From: Candidatus Binatota bacterium
GTDB lineage: Bacteria; Desulfobacterota; Binatia; Bin18
Direction: 5' to 3'
NCBI GenBank assembly: GCA_011523315.1
Contig: WTHE01000234.1
Span: 1-6,310 of the forward strand
DNA: 6,310 nt
The position numbers and the translations under genes were made by a program. Every line of letters starts with the position of its first letter. Positions within the stretch are counted from its first letter, which is position 1. The notes below the pieces were generated by a model. It was given only the letters and a program-made list of their open reading frames with translations. It ran no database searches and was not told where the DNA came from. Of the stretch, positions 1 to 6,239 are shown one piece after another.

Positions 1-942
1 CGGCTGGTCCGCACCGCCGACATCATTGTGGACAATCTGCGCCCCCAGGCCAAAGCCAAGCTGGGCATCTCCTACCAGGAAAACTGCGAGTATAATCCCA
101 AGATCATCTGCATTACGGTCAGCGCCTTTGGCCAGGACGGTCCCTACGGCGGCCGGCCGGGCATTGACCCGTTGGCCCAGGCGCTGACCGGCTTCATGAG
201 CGTGACGGGCGAGCGGGACGGCAAACCGCTCAAGGCCGGCCCGGCCATTGCCGACGCGACCTGCGCCAACCTCGTCGCCCTGTCGGCCATGGTCGGCCTG
301 TGGGTGCGGGAACAGCAGGGCATCGGCCAGCAGATCGAGCTGAGCCTGATGGACGGCCTGCTCCACGTTCAGCCGGCTCAGATCGGCCAGTTTTTTCTCC
401 AGGGCTATGTCCAGCCCAGGGTCGGTAACGCCAGCCCGTTTTATGCCCCGTACGGAACCTTCACCTGCCGGGACGGCCGGGATATCCAGATCGCGTCGTT
501 CAACACCAAGTTCTTCCACAATGTCTGCCGCGCGCTCGACCGCGGGGATCTGATCGACGATCCCCGCTTTGCCAGCAGCGAGAGTCGGCTGGAACACGAG
601 GCAGCCCTGAACGCCGAGATTCAGGCTGCGTTTGGCCGGCACGACAGCGACGAGATGATGCGTCGCCTGGTCGAGGCGGACGTGATGGCCGCGCCGGTGA
701 ATACCTACGCCGAGACCTTTGCCGACCCGCAGGTGGTGCATAACCGGATGGCGGTCGAGGTTGAGCACGCCCGGGTCGGGACCATCAAGGTCGGCGGCAT
801 TCCGGCCAAGCTGAAAAAAACGCCCGGCGCGGTCCGCCTGGCTCCACCCACCCTGGGCCAGCACACGCGGGAAGTCCTGCGCGAACTGGGCTATGAGGAT
901 GCGGAGTTGGAGCGGCTGTTGCAGCAGGGCGTGATCAAGTAG
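1..942 (+). CDS. Class III (CaiB/BaiF family) CoA-transferase, 5' end cut off
   Basis: The frame is open from base 1 and gives 313 residues before the TAG at 940-942. The first visible residues, around RLVRTADIIVDNLRP, match an internal part of the family, so the GTG at 28 is not the start; roughly 80-90 residues lie outside the window (full proteins are about 400 aa). Family III enzymes move CoA from an acyl-CoA to a free carboxylate through an aspartyl-CoA thioester, in the cytosol. The expected catalytic Asp is visible at residue 118 (codon 352-354) in SLMDGLL, after the glycine-rich FGQDGPYGGRPGID stretch (about residues 44-57). The C-terminal LRELGYEDAELERL motif is typical. The acyl donor and acceptor cannot be told; formyl-CoA:oxalate, succinyl-CoA-dependent, carnitine and bile-acid CoA-transferases and 2-methylacyl-CoA racemases all share this fold. 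It is probably the upstream member of an operon with the ThDP gene 12 bp downstream. The family call is firm, the substrate unknown. Confidence 0.93.
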   Translation, partial: RLVRTADIIVDNLRPQAKAKLGISYQENCEYNPKIICITVSAFGQDGPYGGRPGIDPLAQALTGFMSVTGERDGKPLKAGPAIADATCANLVALSAMVGLWVREQQGIGQQIELSLMDGLLHVQPAQIGQFFLQGYVQPRVGNASPFYAPYGTFTCRDGRDIQIASFNTKFFHNVCRALDRGDLIDDPRFASSESRLEHEAALNAEIQAAFGRHDSDEMMRRLVEADVMAAPVNTYAETFADPQVVHNRMAVEVEHARVGTIKVGGIPAKLKKTPGAVRLAPPTLGQHTREVLRELGYEDAELERLLQQGVIK

Positions 943-946
943 GAGG
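941..946 (+). promoter_or_regulatory. Shine-Dalgarno site of the ThDP enzyme gene
   Basis: A full AGGAGG lies 8 nt before the ATG at 955 and overlaps the TAG stop of the CoA-transferase gene. This fixes the start of the next gene and suggests that the two genes are co-transcribed and translationally linked. Confidence 0.85.
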
Positions 947-954
947 AAGTCGGC

Positions 955-2574
955 ATGCCACGCGGAGCGGACGGGATTGTCGAGGCGCTTAACGACGCCG
1001 GGGTCAACACCATCTTCGGCATCCCCAGTATCCATAACATCAGTATCTATGACGCCCTGCGCCGCGAACCGTCCATCCGCCATATTGTGTGTCGGCATGA
1101 GGCCGGGGCGACCCATATGGCCGACGGCTACGCCCGCCTCAAGGGGCTCGGCGTCATCATTTCGTCCACCGGACCGGGGGCCGGCTTTACCGTGTCCGCG
1201 CTACAGGAAGCCTGGGGCAGCTGTTCGCCGGTCGTGATGCTGACGAGCAATATCGACGCGGCCAAGATCGGCCGGGGTCTGGGCGCGCTGCACGAGCTTG
1301 AGGAACAGACCGCCCTGTTTCGGACCATTACCAAGGCGACCTTTACGCCCCGCGCCGGGGACGATCTGCGGGCGCTCACCGCCGAGGCGATTCGGCTGGC
1401 TACCAGCGGCCGGCCCGGCCCGGTGTGTATAGAGGTCCCGACCGATGTCCTCGGCGGCGAGGTCACACCACCGGACCCGCCAGCGGCCGTTCCCGATTCG
1501 CCGCCGCCGGCGTCCATGCCAAGTCAGCTCGACGCCGCCGTCGCCATCCTGCGCCGGGCCAAGCAGCCGATCATACTGGCCGGGACGGATGCGGTTCGCT
1601 CCGAGCTGGCGGCCGACGTGACCGCGCTGGCCGAAGCCTTGTGCGCCCCGGTCCTGACCAGCACGCCGGGCAAAGGAGTGCTGGCCGAAGACCACCCCCT
1701 GTCGCTGGGCAACGCAGCCCGGCGTCTGGCCGTCCACGACGTGATGCCCGGCTGCGACGCAGCCCTGGTTGTGGGCACCCGGCTGCGTGAGGTTGACGCC
1801 AATCGCCGCGGGCTGGTGCTGCCCGAGCAGGTCATTCATGTTGCATGGGACGAACGCTGGATCGGCCGCAACTACCCGACCACGCTGCCGCTGGTCGGCG
1901 ACGTGCCGGCGATTGTCCACCAGCTGCGCAGCGGCCTGGAAGGCGAGCCGTACACCGGTCCCCGCCAGAAACGGGTCGCAGCCTGGCGGCGGCAGGCGGA
2001 TGAGACAACCGCCCGGCTTGAAGACGAGCTGGGCGTCATGCGCTATCTCAAAGCCATCCGCCAGGTCCTGGACCGGGACAGCGCGCTGGTGATCGACAAC
2101 ACCCAGCTCGCCTACTGGGCCGAGTATTTTTACCCCTCCTACCGACCAAACGGCCTGGTCGGCGCCAAGGGCTCGGGGCTCCTGGGCTTCAGCTTTCCGG
2201 CCGCAATCGGCGTCAAAGCCGCCTGCCCGGACACGCCGGTCGCGGCCATCATTGGCGATGGCGGCTTTTTGTACACCGCCCAGGAGCTGGCCACCTGCGT
2301 GCGCCACCAGATCGGCTTTCCGCTGATTGTCGTGAATGATAACGCCTATGGCGTGATCGGCTACTTGCAGCGCAGCGCCTACCAGGAGGAGTATCAGGCC
2401 CGCCTGACCAACCCGGACTTTGTGGCCTTGGCCAATGCCTTTGGCGTGGCCGCCAGCCGGGTCGATTCACCCGAGGGTCTGGCCGAGGCGCTCGAACAAG
2501 CCCTCGACCGGGGCGACATGCACCTGATCGAGCTGCAAACGGCAATTGATGCCCCGCCGTTCGGACGCTACTGA
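955..2574 (+). CDS. Thiamine diphosphate-dependent enzyme, acetolactate synthase / 2-oxoacid decarboxylase superfamily
   Basis: This 539-aa protein has the three-domain layout of the superfamily. The N-terminal pyrimidine-binding domain (about 1-165) carries the conserved Glu that activates ThDP, E49 in RHEAGA, followed by ADGYAR and STGPG. A middle domain (about 185-330) contains the GKGVL stretch. The C-terminal pyrophosphate-binding domain has GDG at 434-436 and NDN at 461-463, the spacing expected of the Mg-ThDP motif. The enzyme should form a 2-oxo-acid-derived carbanion and either decarboxylate it or transfer it to an acceptor. The N-terminal part (FGIPSIHN, RHEAG) recalls 5-guanidino-2-oxopentanoate decarboxylases (AruI type) and IlvB-like proteins of unknown substrate. 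It does not look like oxalyl-CoA decarboxylase, although a class III CoA-transferase precedes it. No ilvN-like small subunit follows, so housekeeping acetolactate synthase is unlikely. The ATG at 955 is supported by the AGGAGG. Fold and cofactor are secure; the substrate is open. Confidence 0.92.
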   Translation: MPRGADGIVEALNDAGVNTIFGIPSIHNISIYDALRREPSIRHIVCRHEAGATHMADGYARLKGLGVIISSTGPGAGFTVSALQEAWGSCSPVVMLTSNIDAAKIGRGLGALHELEEQTALFRTITKATFTPRAGDDLRALTAEAIRLATSGRPGPVCIEVPTDVLGGEVTPPDPPAAVPDSPPPASMPSQLDAAVAILRRAKQPIILAGTDAVRSELAADVTALAEALCAPVLTSTPGKGVLAEDHPLSLGNAARRLAVHDVMPGCDAALVVGTRLREVDANRRGLVLPEQVIHVAWDERWIGRNYPTTLPLVGDVPAIVHQLRSGLEGEPYTGPRQKRVAAWRRQADETTARLEDELGVMRYLKAIRQVLDRDSALVIDNTQLAYWAEYFYPSYRPNGLVGAKGSGLLGFSFPAAIGVKAACPDTPVAAIIGDGGFLYTAQELATCVRHQIGFPLIVVNDNAYGVIGYLQRSAYQEEYQARLTNPDFVALANAFGVAASRVDSPEGLAEALEQALDRGDMHLIELQTAIDAPPFGRY

Positions 2575-2599
2575 AATTGAGAACCGGAAGAAACGTCAC

Positions 2600-2604
2600 G
2601 AGGA
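2600..2604 (+). promoter_or_regulatory. Shine-Dalgarno site of the FAD-linked oxidase gene
   Basis: GAGGA lies 8 nt before the ATG at 2613. It favours that ATG over the upstream in-frame TTG at 2577, which would add 12 residues (MRTGRNVTRNTD) of no recognisable family character. Confidence 0.7.
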
Positions 2605-2612
2605 ATACAGAC

Positions 2613-4220
2613 ATGTCACAGCGTCGCACAACGATTTGGGGTTGGGGCTACGAAGACGAACAGCCCACGCCCGACCAGCAAAAATCCATTGCCAAGGCTT
2701 TGGCCGCCAGTCTGGGCAAGACGGATGTCGATCTGCGCCCCCTGCCCAGGGTCGAGGACCTGGAGCTGCGTCCGCCGCGCATCGCGCCGCCGGCGTCCTT
2801 ACAGGCCGTGTGTTCGACCACGACCTACGACCGCGCAGCCCACTCCTACGGCAAGGCCTGCCCGGACCTGTTGCGGGCCGTCCACGCCGAGTTTCCCAAC
2901 CCGCCCGATGTTGTCGCCTTCCCCAAAACCGAGCACGATGTGGCGTCGGTGCTCGACTGGTGTTATCAGGCCGGAGCGGTCGCAATTCCGTTTGGCGGAG
3001 GGTCAAGCGCCGCCGGCGGGGTTGAGCCACCGGCCGGCGATAGCTATCCGGCCAGCGTGTCGATTGACCTGCGCCACCTGAACAAGGTGCTGGAGATTGA
3101 CGCCAGCTCCCGCGCCGCCCGTATTCAGGCCGGCGTGTACGGACCAGCGCTCGAAGACCAGCTGCGGCCGCACGGCTATACCCTGCGCCACTACCCGCAG
3201 TCGTTCGAGTTCTCCAGCCTGGGCGGCTGGATTGCGACCCGCTCGGGCGGCCACTTCGCCACCCTGTACACCCATATTGACGACTTTGTCGAATCCCTGC
3301 GGGTGGTGACCCCCAGCGGTACACTCGAGTCGCGCCGCCTGCCGGGCTCCGGGGCCGGGCCGAGCCCGGACCGCATGTTTATCGGCTCGGAGGGGATTCT
3401 GGGTGTTATCACCGAGGCGTGGATGCGCCTGCAGGACCGTCCGGTCTACCGCGCCTCTGCAGGCGTACATTTTGAGCGCTTCGAGTCCGGCGTGGAGGCG
3501 GTCCGGGCGCTCAGCCAGGCCGGGCTCTACCCGGCCAACTGCCGGCTGCTGGACCCGGCCGAGGTCAAACGCAACAAGGTCAGCGACCGCTCGGGAGCGA
3601 TGCTGATGCTCGGCTTTGAATCGGCCGACCACGGGCTGGAGACCTGGATCGAACGCGCCCTGGAGTGCTGCGCCGACCACGGCGGGACGACGCCCAACGG
3701 CGTGGTCATTCGCAGCGCCGGCGAGACCACCGGACGCGGTGGCTCAGTCGGCGACTGGCGTGACGCCTTTCTGCGCATGCCCTACCAGATGGGCACGATT
3801 GCGGCCATGGGGGCGATTTTCGATACGGTCGAGAGCGCAATTCCGTGGCAGGGTTTCGCCGAGTTTCACGCCGGGGTGACGGCCGATATCCAAAAAGCGC
3901 TCGACGAGGTGTGCGGCGGCGGCCTGCTGTCGTGCCGCTTCACCCACGTCTATCCCGACGGACCCGCCCCGTATTACACCTTCACCGGAATCGGCACCCA
4001 CGCCGGCGCCATTCAACAGTGGCAGGAGATCAAGACCGCCGCCGCCGACGCGGTGGTCAAATACGGCGGCACGGTGACCCACCACCATTCGGTCGGCCGC
4101 ATCCACCGGCCCCAGTACGACCGCCAGCGTCCCGAGCTGTTTGCCACCGCCCTGCGCGCCGCCAAGCAGTCGTTCGACCCCAAGGGTCTGCTGAATCCCG
4201 GCGTGCTGATTGACCCCTGA
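2613..4220 (+). CDS. FAD-binding oxidase resembling alkyldihydroxyacetonephosphate synthase
   Basis: This 535-aa flavoprotein belongs to the VAO/PCMH (FAD_binding_4) group. An N-terminal WGWGY motif (residues 9-13) is typical of alkyl-DHAP synthases. The FAD pyrophosphate loop is PFGGGSSAAGG at 126-136, followed by the second FAD-contact stretch LGGWIATRSGG from 203. The C-terminal cap domain has the HVYPDGPAPYYTF stretch with Tyr454/455 and a His triplet at 490-492; in alkyl-DHAP synthases a Tyr and a His triplet in this region serve catalysis. The ending DPKGLLNPG is common to the wider D-lactate/glycolate oxidase group. Two roles fit: ether-bond formation on acyl-DHAP (ether lipids), or oxidation of a 2-hydroxy acid. 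The neighbours are acyl-CoA and 2-oxo-acid enzymes, and no DHAP acyltransferase or fatty alcohol gene is visible, which favours the second role, but only by context. No signal peptide or membrane segment is apparent. It lies 38 bp after the ThDP gene and 53 bp before ccr, probably in the same operon. Confidence 0.9.
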   Translation: MSQRRTTIWGWGYEDEQPTPDQQKSIAKALAASLGKTDVDLRPLPRVEDLELRPPRIAPPASLQAVCSTTTYDRAAHSYGKACPDLLRAVHAEFPNPPDVVAFPKTEHDVASVLDWCYQAGAVAIPFGGGSSAAGGVEPPAGDSYPASVSIDLRHLNKVLEIDASSRAARIQAGVYGPALEDQLRPHGYTLRHYPQSFEFSSLGGWIATRSGGHFATLYTHIDDFVESLRVVTPSGTLESRRLPGSGAGPSPDRMFIGSEGILGVITEAWMRLQDRPVYRASAGVHFERFESGVEAVRALSQAGLYPANCRLLDPAEVKRNKVSDRSGAMLMLGFESADHGLETWIERALECCADHGGTTPNGVVIRSAGETTGRGGSVGDWRDAFLRMPYQMGTIAAMGAIFDTVESAIPWQGFAEFHAGVTADIQKALDEVCGGGLLSCRFTHVYPDGPAPYYTFTGIGTHAGAIQQWQEIKTAAADAVVKYGGTVTHHHSVGRIHRPQYDRQRPELFATALRAAKQSFDPKGLLNPGVLIDP

Positions 4221-4257
4221 GCGAATAGGCCACGCCCCCATCCTCGGCTACACCACA

Positions 4258-4264
4258 GAGAGAG
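4258..4264 (+). promoter_or_regulatory. Weak Shine-Dalgarno-like purine tract before ccr
   Basis: GAGAGAG lies 9 nt before the ATG at 4274. It is a poorer match than the sites of the two preceding genes. A second in-frame ATG at 4286 (residue 5) is a possible alternative start. Confidence 0.45.
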
Positions 4265-4273
4265 TGCTCGACA

Positions 4274-5659
4274 ATGACGACCCCGATGCGAAACATCCAA
4301 CACGCCATCACGTCCGGTCAGGCCGGCCCGGAAGACTATGCGGCCCTGCCGCTGCCGGATGCCATGCGGGCGGTGACCACCCACCGAGATGAAACCGACA
4401 TGTTCGAGGGGCTGGAGTCCTGGGATAAAGATCCCAGACAGAGCCTGCATGTTGACGAGGTCGCCCTGCCCCAGGTCGGCCCGAATGAAGCCCTGGTCGC
4501 GGTCATGGCCTCGTCCATCAACTTCAATACGGTCTGGAGCGCGATTTTTGAGCCGATTCCGACCTTTCAGTTCCTGAAACGGGCGGCCAAACGCAGCCCC
4601 TGGGACCAGCGTCACGACCTGCCCTACCACATTCTGGGCAGCGATGCGGCCGGGGTGATCCTGCGCGTCGGCCCCGGGGTGACTCTGTTTAAGCCCGGCG
4701 ACGAGGTCACCATCCACTGCAATTACGTCGATATGCAGGCCCCGGACGGCCACGACGACTCCATGCTTGACCCCGACCAGCGCATCTGGGGTTTTGAAAC
4801 GAACTTTGGCGGGCTGGCCGAGATCGCCCTGGTGCGGGCCAACCAGCTGATGCCCAAGCCGCCCCAGCTGACCTGGGAAGAGGCCGCGTCCATGCCTCTG
4901 GTCAACTCGACCGCGTATCGGATGCTGGTCAGCCCCAACGGGACCCAGATCAAACAGGGCGATATTGTCCTGATCTGGGGCGCGGTCGGCGGGCTGGGCG
5001 GCTTTGCGCTCCAGTATGTGCTGAACGCCGGCGCCTTTCCGATCTGTGTGGTGTCGTCAGCCGACAAGGTCAAGCTGTGTGAAACCATTGGCGCCCGGTG
5101 GGTCATCGACCGCAACGCCCAGGGCTACCGGTTCTGGAACGAGGACGGGTCGCAGAACAGCCGTGAACTGCGCCGCTTCGGCCAAGACATCCGCGACCTG
5201 ACCGGCGGGGAAGACCCGGATGTGGTGTATGAACACCCGGGCCGGGAAACCTTTGGCGCCAGCGTCTTTGTGGCCCGGCCGGGCGGCAAGGTCGTGACCT
5301 GCGCCTCGACCTCGGGCTATGAGCATGAGTACGACAACCGCTATCTGTGGATGAACAAAAAACAGATCATCGGTTCACACTTTGCCAACTATCGCGAAGC
5401 CTGGGAGGCCAACCGTCTGGTCGTCAAACGCGCCATTCACCCCCTGCTGTCGGAGACCTATCCGCTGGACAGAACCGGCGAGGCCGCCCTGCAAGTCCAC
5501 CATAATAAGCAGATCGGCAAGATGGGGGTCTTGTGCCTGGCTCCCGAAGACGGCCTGGGGGTCAGCGACGAGGAAGGCCGGGCCCGGCATATTGGACAGA
5601 TCAACCTGTACCGGAACGCGGTCAAGGGCGAATTCCGGCTGGTCAAGACAGAACCGTAA
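4274..5659 (+). CDS. ccr: Crotonyl-CoA carboxylase/reductase
   Basis: This 461-aa protein is a medium-chain dehydrogenase/reductase that closely fits Ccr along its length. Ccr converts crotonyl-CoA, CO2 and NADPH to (2S)-ethylmalonyl-CoA, either in the ethylmalonyl-CoA pathway for acetate assimilation or to supply polyketide extender units. The residues reported to hold CO2 in the Kitasatospora setae enzyme (Asn81, Phe170, Glu171, His365) correspond at a constant offset of four to Asn85 (in NFNTVW), Phe174-Glu175 (in WGFETNFGG) and His369 (in GSHFANYREAW). The NADPH loop is GAVGGLG at 236-242. Other hallmarks are DGHDDSMLDP (158-167), VNSTAYR (210-216), EHPGRETFGAS and YDNRYLWM. Retention of the full CO2 pocket argues for a true carboxylase rather than a plain enoyl-CoA reductase. 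The chain is about 15-30 residues longer than several characterised Ccr proteins, mostly at the C-terminus. Substrate length could differ from crotonyl-CoA. No ethylmalonyl-CoA mutase, methylsuccinyl-CoA dehydrogenase or polyketide synthase is visible here. Confidence 0.95.
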   Translation: MTTPMRNIQHAITSGQAGPEDYAALPLPDAMRAVTTHRDETDMFEGLESWDKDPRQSLHVDEVALPQVGPNEALVAVMASSINFNTVWSAIFEPIPTFQFLKRAAKRSPWDQRHDLPYHILGSDAAGVILRVGPGVTLFKPGDEVTIHCNYVDMQAPDGHDDSMLDPDQRIWGFETNFGGLAEIALVRANQLMPKPPQLTWEEAASMPLVNSTAYRMLVSPNGTQIKQGDIVLIWGAVGGLGGFALQYVLNAGAFPICVVSSADKVKLCETIGARWVIDRNAQGYRFWNEDGSQNSRELRRFGQDIRDLTGGEDPDVVYEHPGRETFGASVFVARPGGKVVTCASTSGYEHEYDNRYLWMNKKQIIGSHFANYREAWEANRLVVKRAIHPLLSETYPLDRTGEAALQVHHNKQIGKMGVLCLAPEDGLGVSDEEGRARHIGQINLYRNAVKGEFRLVKTEP

Positions 5660-5664
5660 AGGAG
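5659..5664 (+). promoter_or_regulatory. Strong Shine-Dalgarno site separated from the GNAT gene by a hairpin
   Basis: AAGGAG overlaps the last base of the ccr stop codon. It lies 83 nt before the apparent GNAT start at 5748 but only 2 and 5 nt before ATGs at 5667 and 5670. No other SD-like tract precedes 5748. It was probably the original ribosome-binding site of the acetyltransferase gene. It may still act if the hairpin at 5671-5743 folds and leaves about 10 unpaired nt (5665-5670 plus 5744-5747) between it and the AUG. Confidence 0.55.
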
Positions 5665-5666
5665 AA

Positions 5667-5687
5667 ATGATGAATGCAGAAGTATGA
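5667..5687 (+). other. Six-codon reading frame (possible leader peptide) entering the hairpin
   Basis: ATG ATG AAT GCA GAA GTA TGA encodes MMNAEV right after the AAGGAG and is in the same frame as the downstream acetyltransferase. Its TGA directly abuts an in-frame ATG at 5688, so a ribosome could in principle terminate and restart. It may be only the remnant of the old gene start, interrupted by the inserted palindrome. Translation is unproven. Confidence 0.25.
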
Positions 5688-5743
5688 ATGCTGAATGGTG
5701 TGTGTTTTCCGTTCATCATTCAGCATTCATACTTCTGCATTCA
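5671..5743. repeat. Large palindromic repeat (27-bp perfect inverted repeat, hairpin)
   Basis: The left arm 5671-5697 is the exact reverse complement of the right arm 5717-5743. Three further pairs, one of them G-U (5698-5700 with 5714-5716), extend the stem to 30 bp around a 13-nt loop (5701-5713). Each arm is built from TGAATG-type words: TGAATGC occurs twice and TGAATG a third time in the left arm. The AT-rich composition contrasts sharply with the GC-rich genes on both sides. There is no T-run after the stem, so a standard intrinsic terminator is unlikely. Perfect arm identity and foreign composition point to a recent dispersed palindromic element (REP/MITE-like). No transposase and no clear target duplication is visible beyond ATG at both borders (5670-5672 and 5748-5750). 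Confidence 0.9.
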
Positions 5744-5747
5744 GATC

Positions 5748-6239
5748 ATGCCCTCGCTCACCATCCGCTCCGCCACCGCCGCCGACGTGGATACCATCCT
5801 GCACTTCATCAGGAGTCTGGCGGCCTTTGAGCGCGAGCCCGACGCGGTCAAGACGACACCGGCCGACCTGCTGCGCGACGGTTTTGGCGAGCAGCCCAAA
5901 TTTGAAACCCTGATTGCCGAGCTGGACGGGGCACCGGTCGGCTTCGCGCTGTTCTTCCACACCTACTCGACCTGGGAGGGCACGGCCGGCATCCATCTCG
6001 AAGACATCTTTGTCGAAGAGGCGGCGCGCCGGCACGGCATCGGCAAACGGCTGATGCAGCGCCTGGCGGCCATCGCGGTCGAGCGGGGCTGCGCGCGCCT
6101 GGAACTCCAGGTTCTGGACTGGAACCCGGCCCGCGATTTCTACCGACACCTCGGTCTGGAGCACATGCAGGAGTGGCTGCTGTACCGGGTCAGCGGACCA
6201 GCCCTGCGGGCGCTGGCCCACGATCAAGGCCCGCAATGA
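5748..6239 (+). CDS. GNAT-family N-acetyltransferase, spermidine/spermine (SSAT)-like
   Basis: This 163-aa single-domain GNAT protein should transfer acetyl from acetyl-CoA to an amine in the cytosol. It resembles eukaryotic diamine acetyltransferases (SAT1/SAT2 group) over its whole length: IRSATAADV at 6-14, LLRDGFGEQP at 41-50, YSTW at 73-76, LEDIFV at 84-89, the acetyl-CoA pyrophosphate loop RRHGIG at 94-99, and WNPARDFYRHLG at 125-136. Tyr132 sits where the general-acid Tyr140 of human SSAT is found. Bacterial members act on polyamines, thialysine or unknown amines, so the substrate is uncertain. The ATG at 5748 is chosen because family similarity begins at once and the residues encoded upstream come from the hairpin. 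That start has no adjacent SD; the in-frame ATG at 5688 would add 20 residues encoded largely by hairpin sequence. The gene is same-strand with ccr but may have its own regulation because of the hairpin. No functional link to the upstream enzymes is evident. Confidence 0.9.
   Translation: MPSLTIRSATAADVDTILHFIRSLAAFEREPDAVKTTPADLLRDGFGEQPKFETLIAELDGAPVGFALFFHTYSTWEGTAGIHLEDIFVEEAARRHGIGKRLMQRLAAIAVERGCARLELQVLDWNPARDFYRHLGLEHMQEWLLYRVSGPALRALAHDQGPQ

Noticed and set aside
28..30. GTG as start codon of the first gene
   Set aside because: The frame is open to base 1 and the upstream codons encode conserved CoA-transferase sequence, so the gene begins outside the window.
1201..2307. Long minus-strand open frame (368 codons) opposite the ThDP gene
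   Set aside because: It lies wholly inside a well-supported gene; the GC-rich codon pattern produces long antisense frames, and the translation shows no family motif.
2577..2579. TTG as start of the FAD oxidase gene
   Set aside because: The ATG at 2613 has a well-spaced GAGGA, and the 12 extra residues show no conservation signal I can recognise.
3003..3680. Minus-strand open frame (225 codons) opposite the FAD oxidase gene
   Set aside because: Antisense shadow with no recognisable domain and no ribosome-binding site; the + strand frame carries the conserved motifs.
5671..5743. Intrinsic terminator for the ccr operon
   Set aside because: The stem is unusually long and AT-rich, and it is followed by GATCATG rather than a T-run on the + strand; a palindromic repeat explains it better, though some attenuation cannot be excluded.
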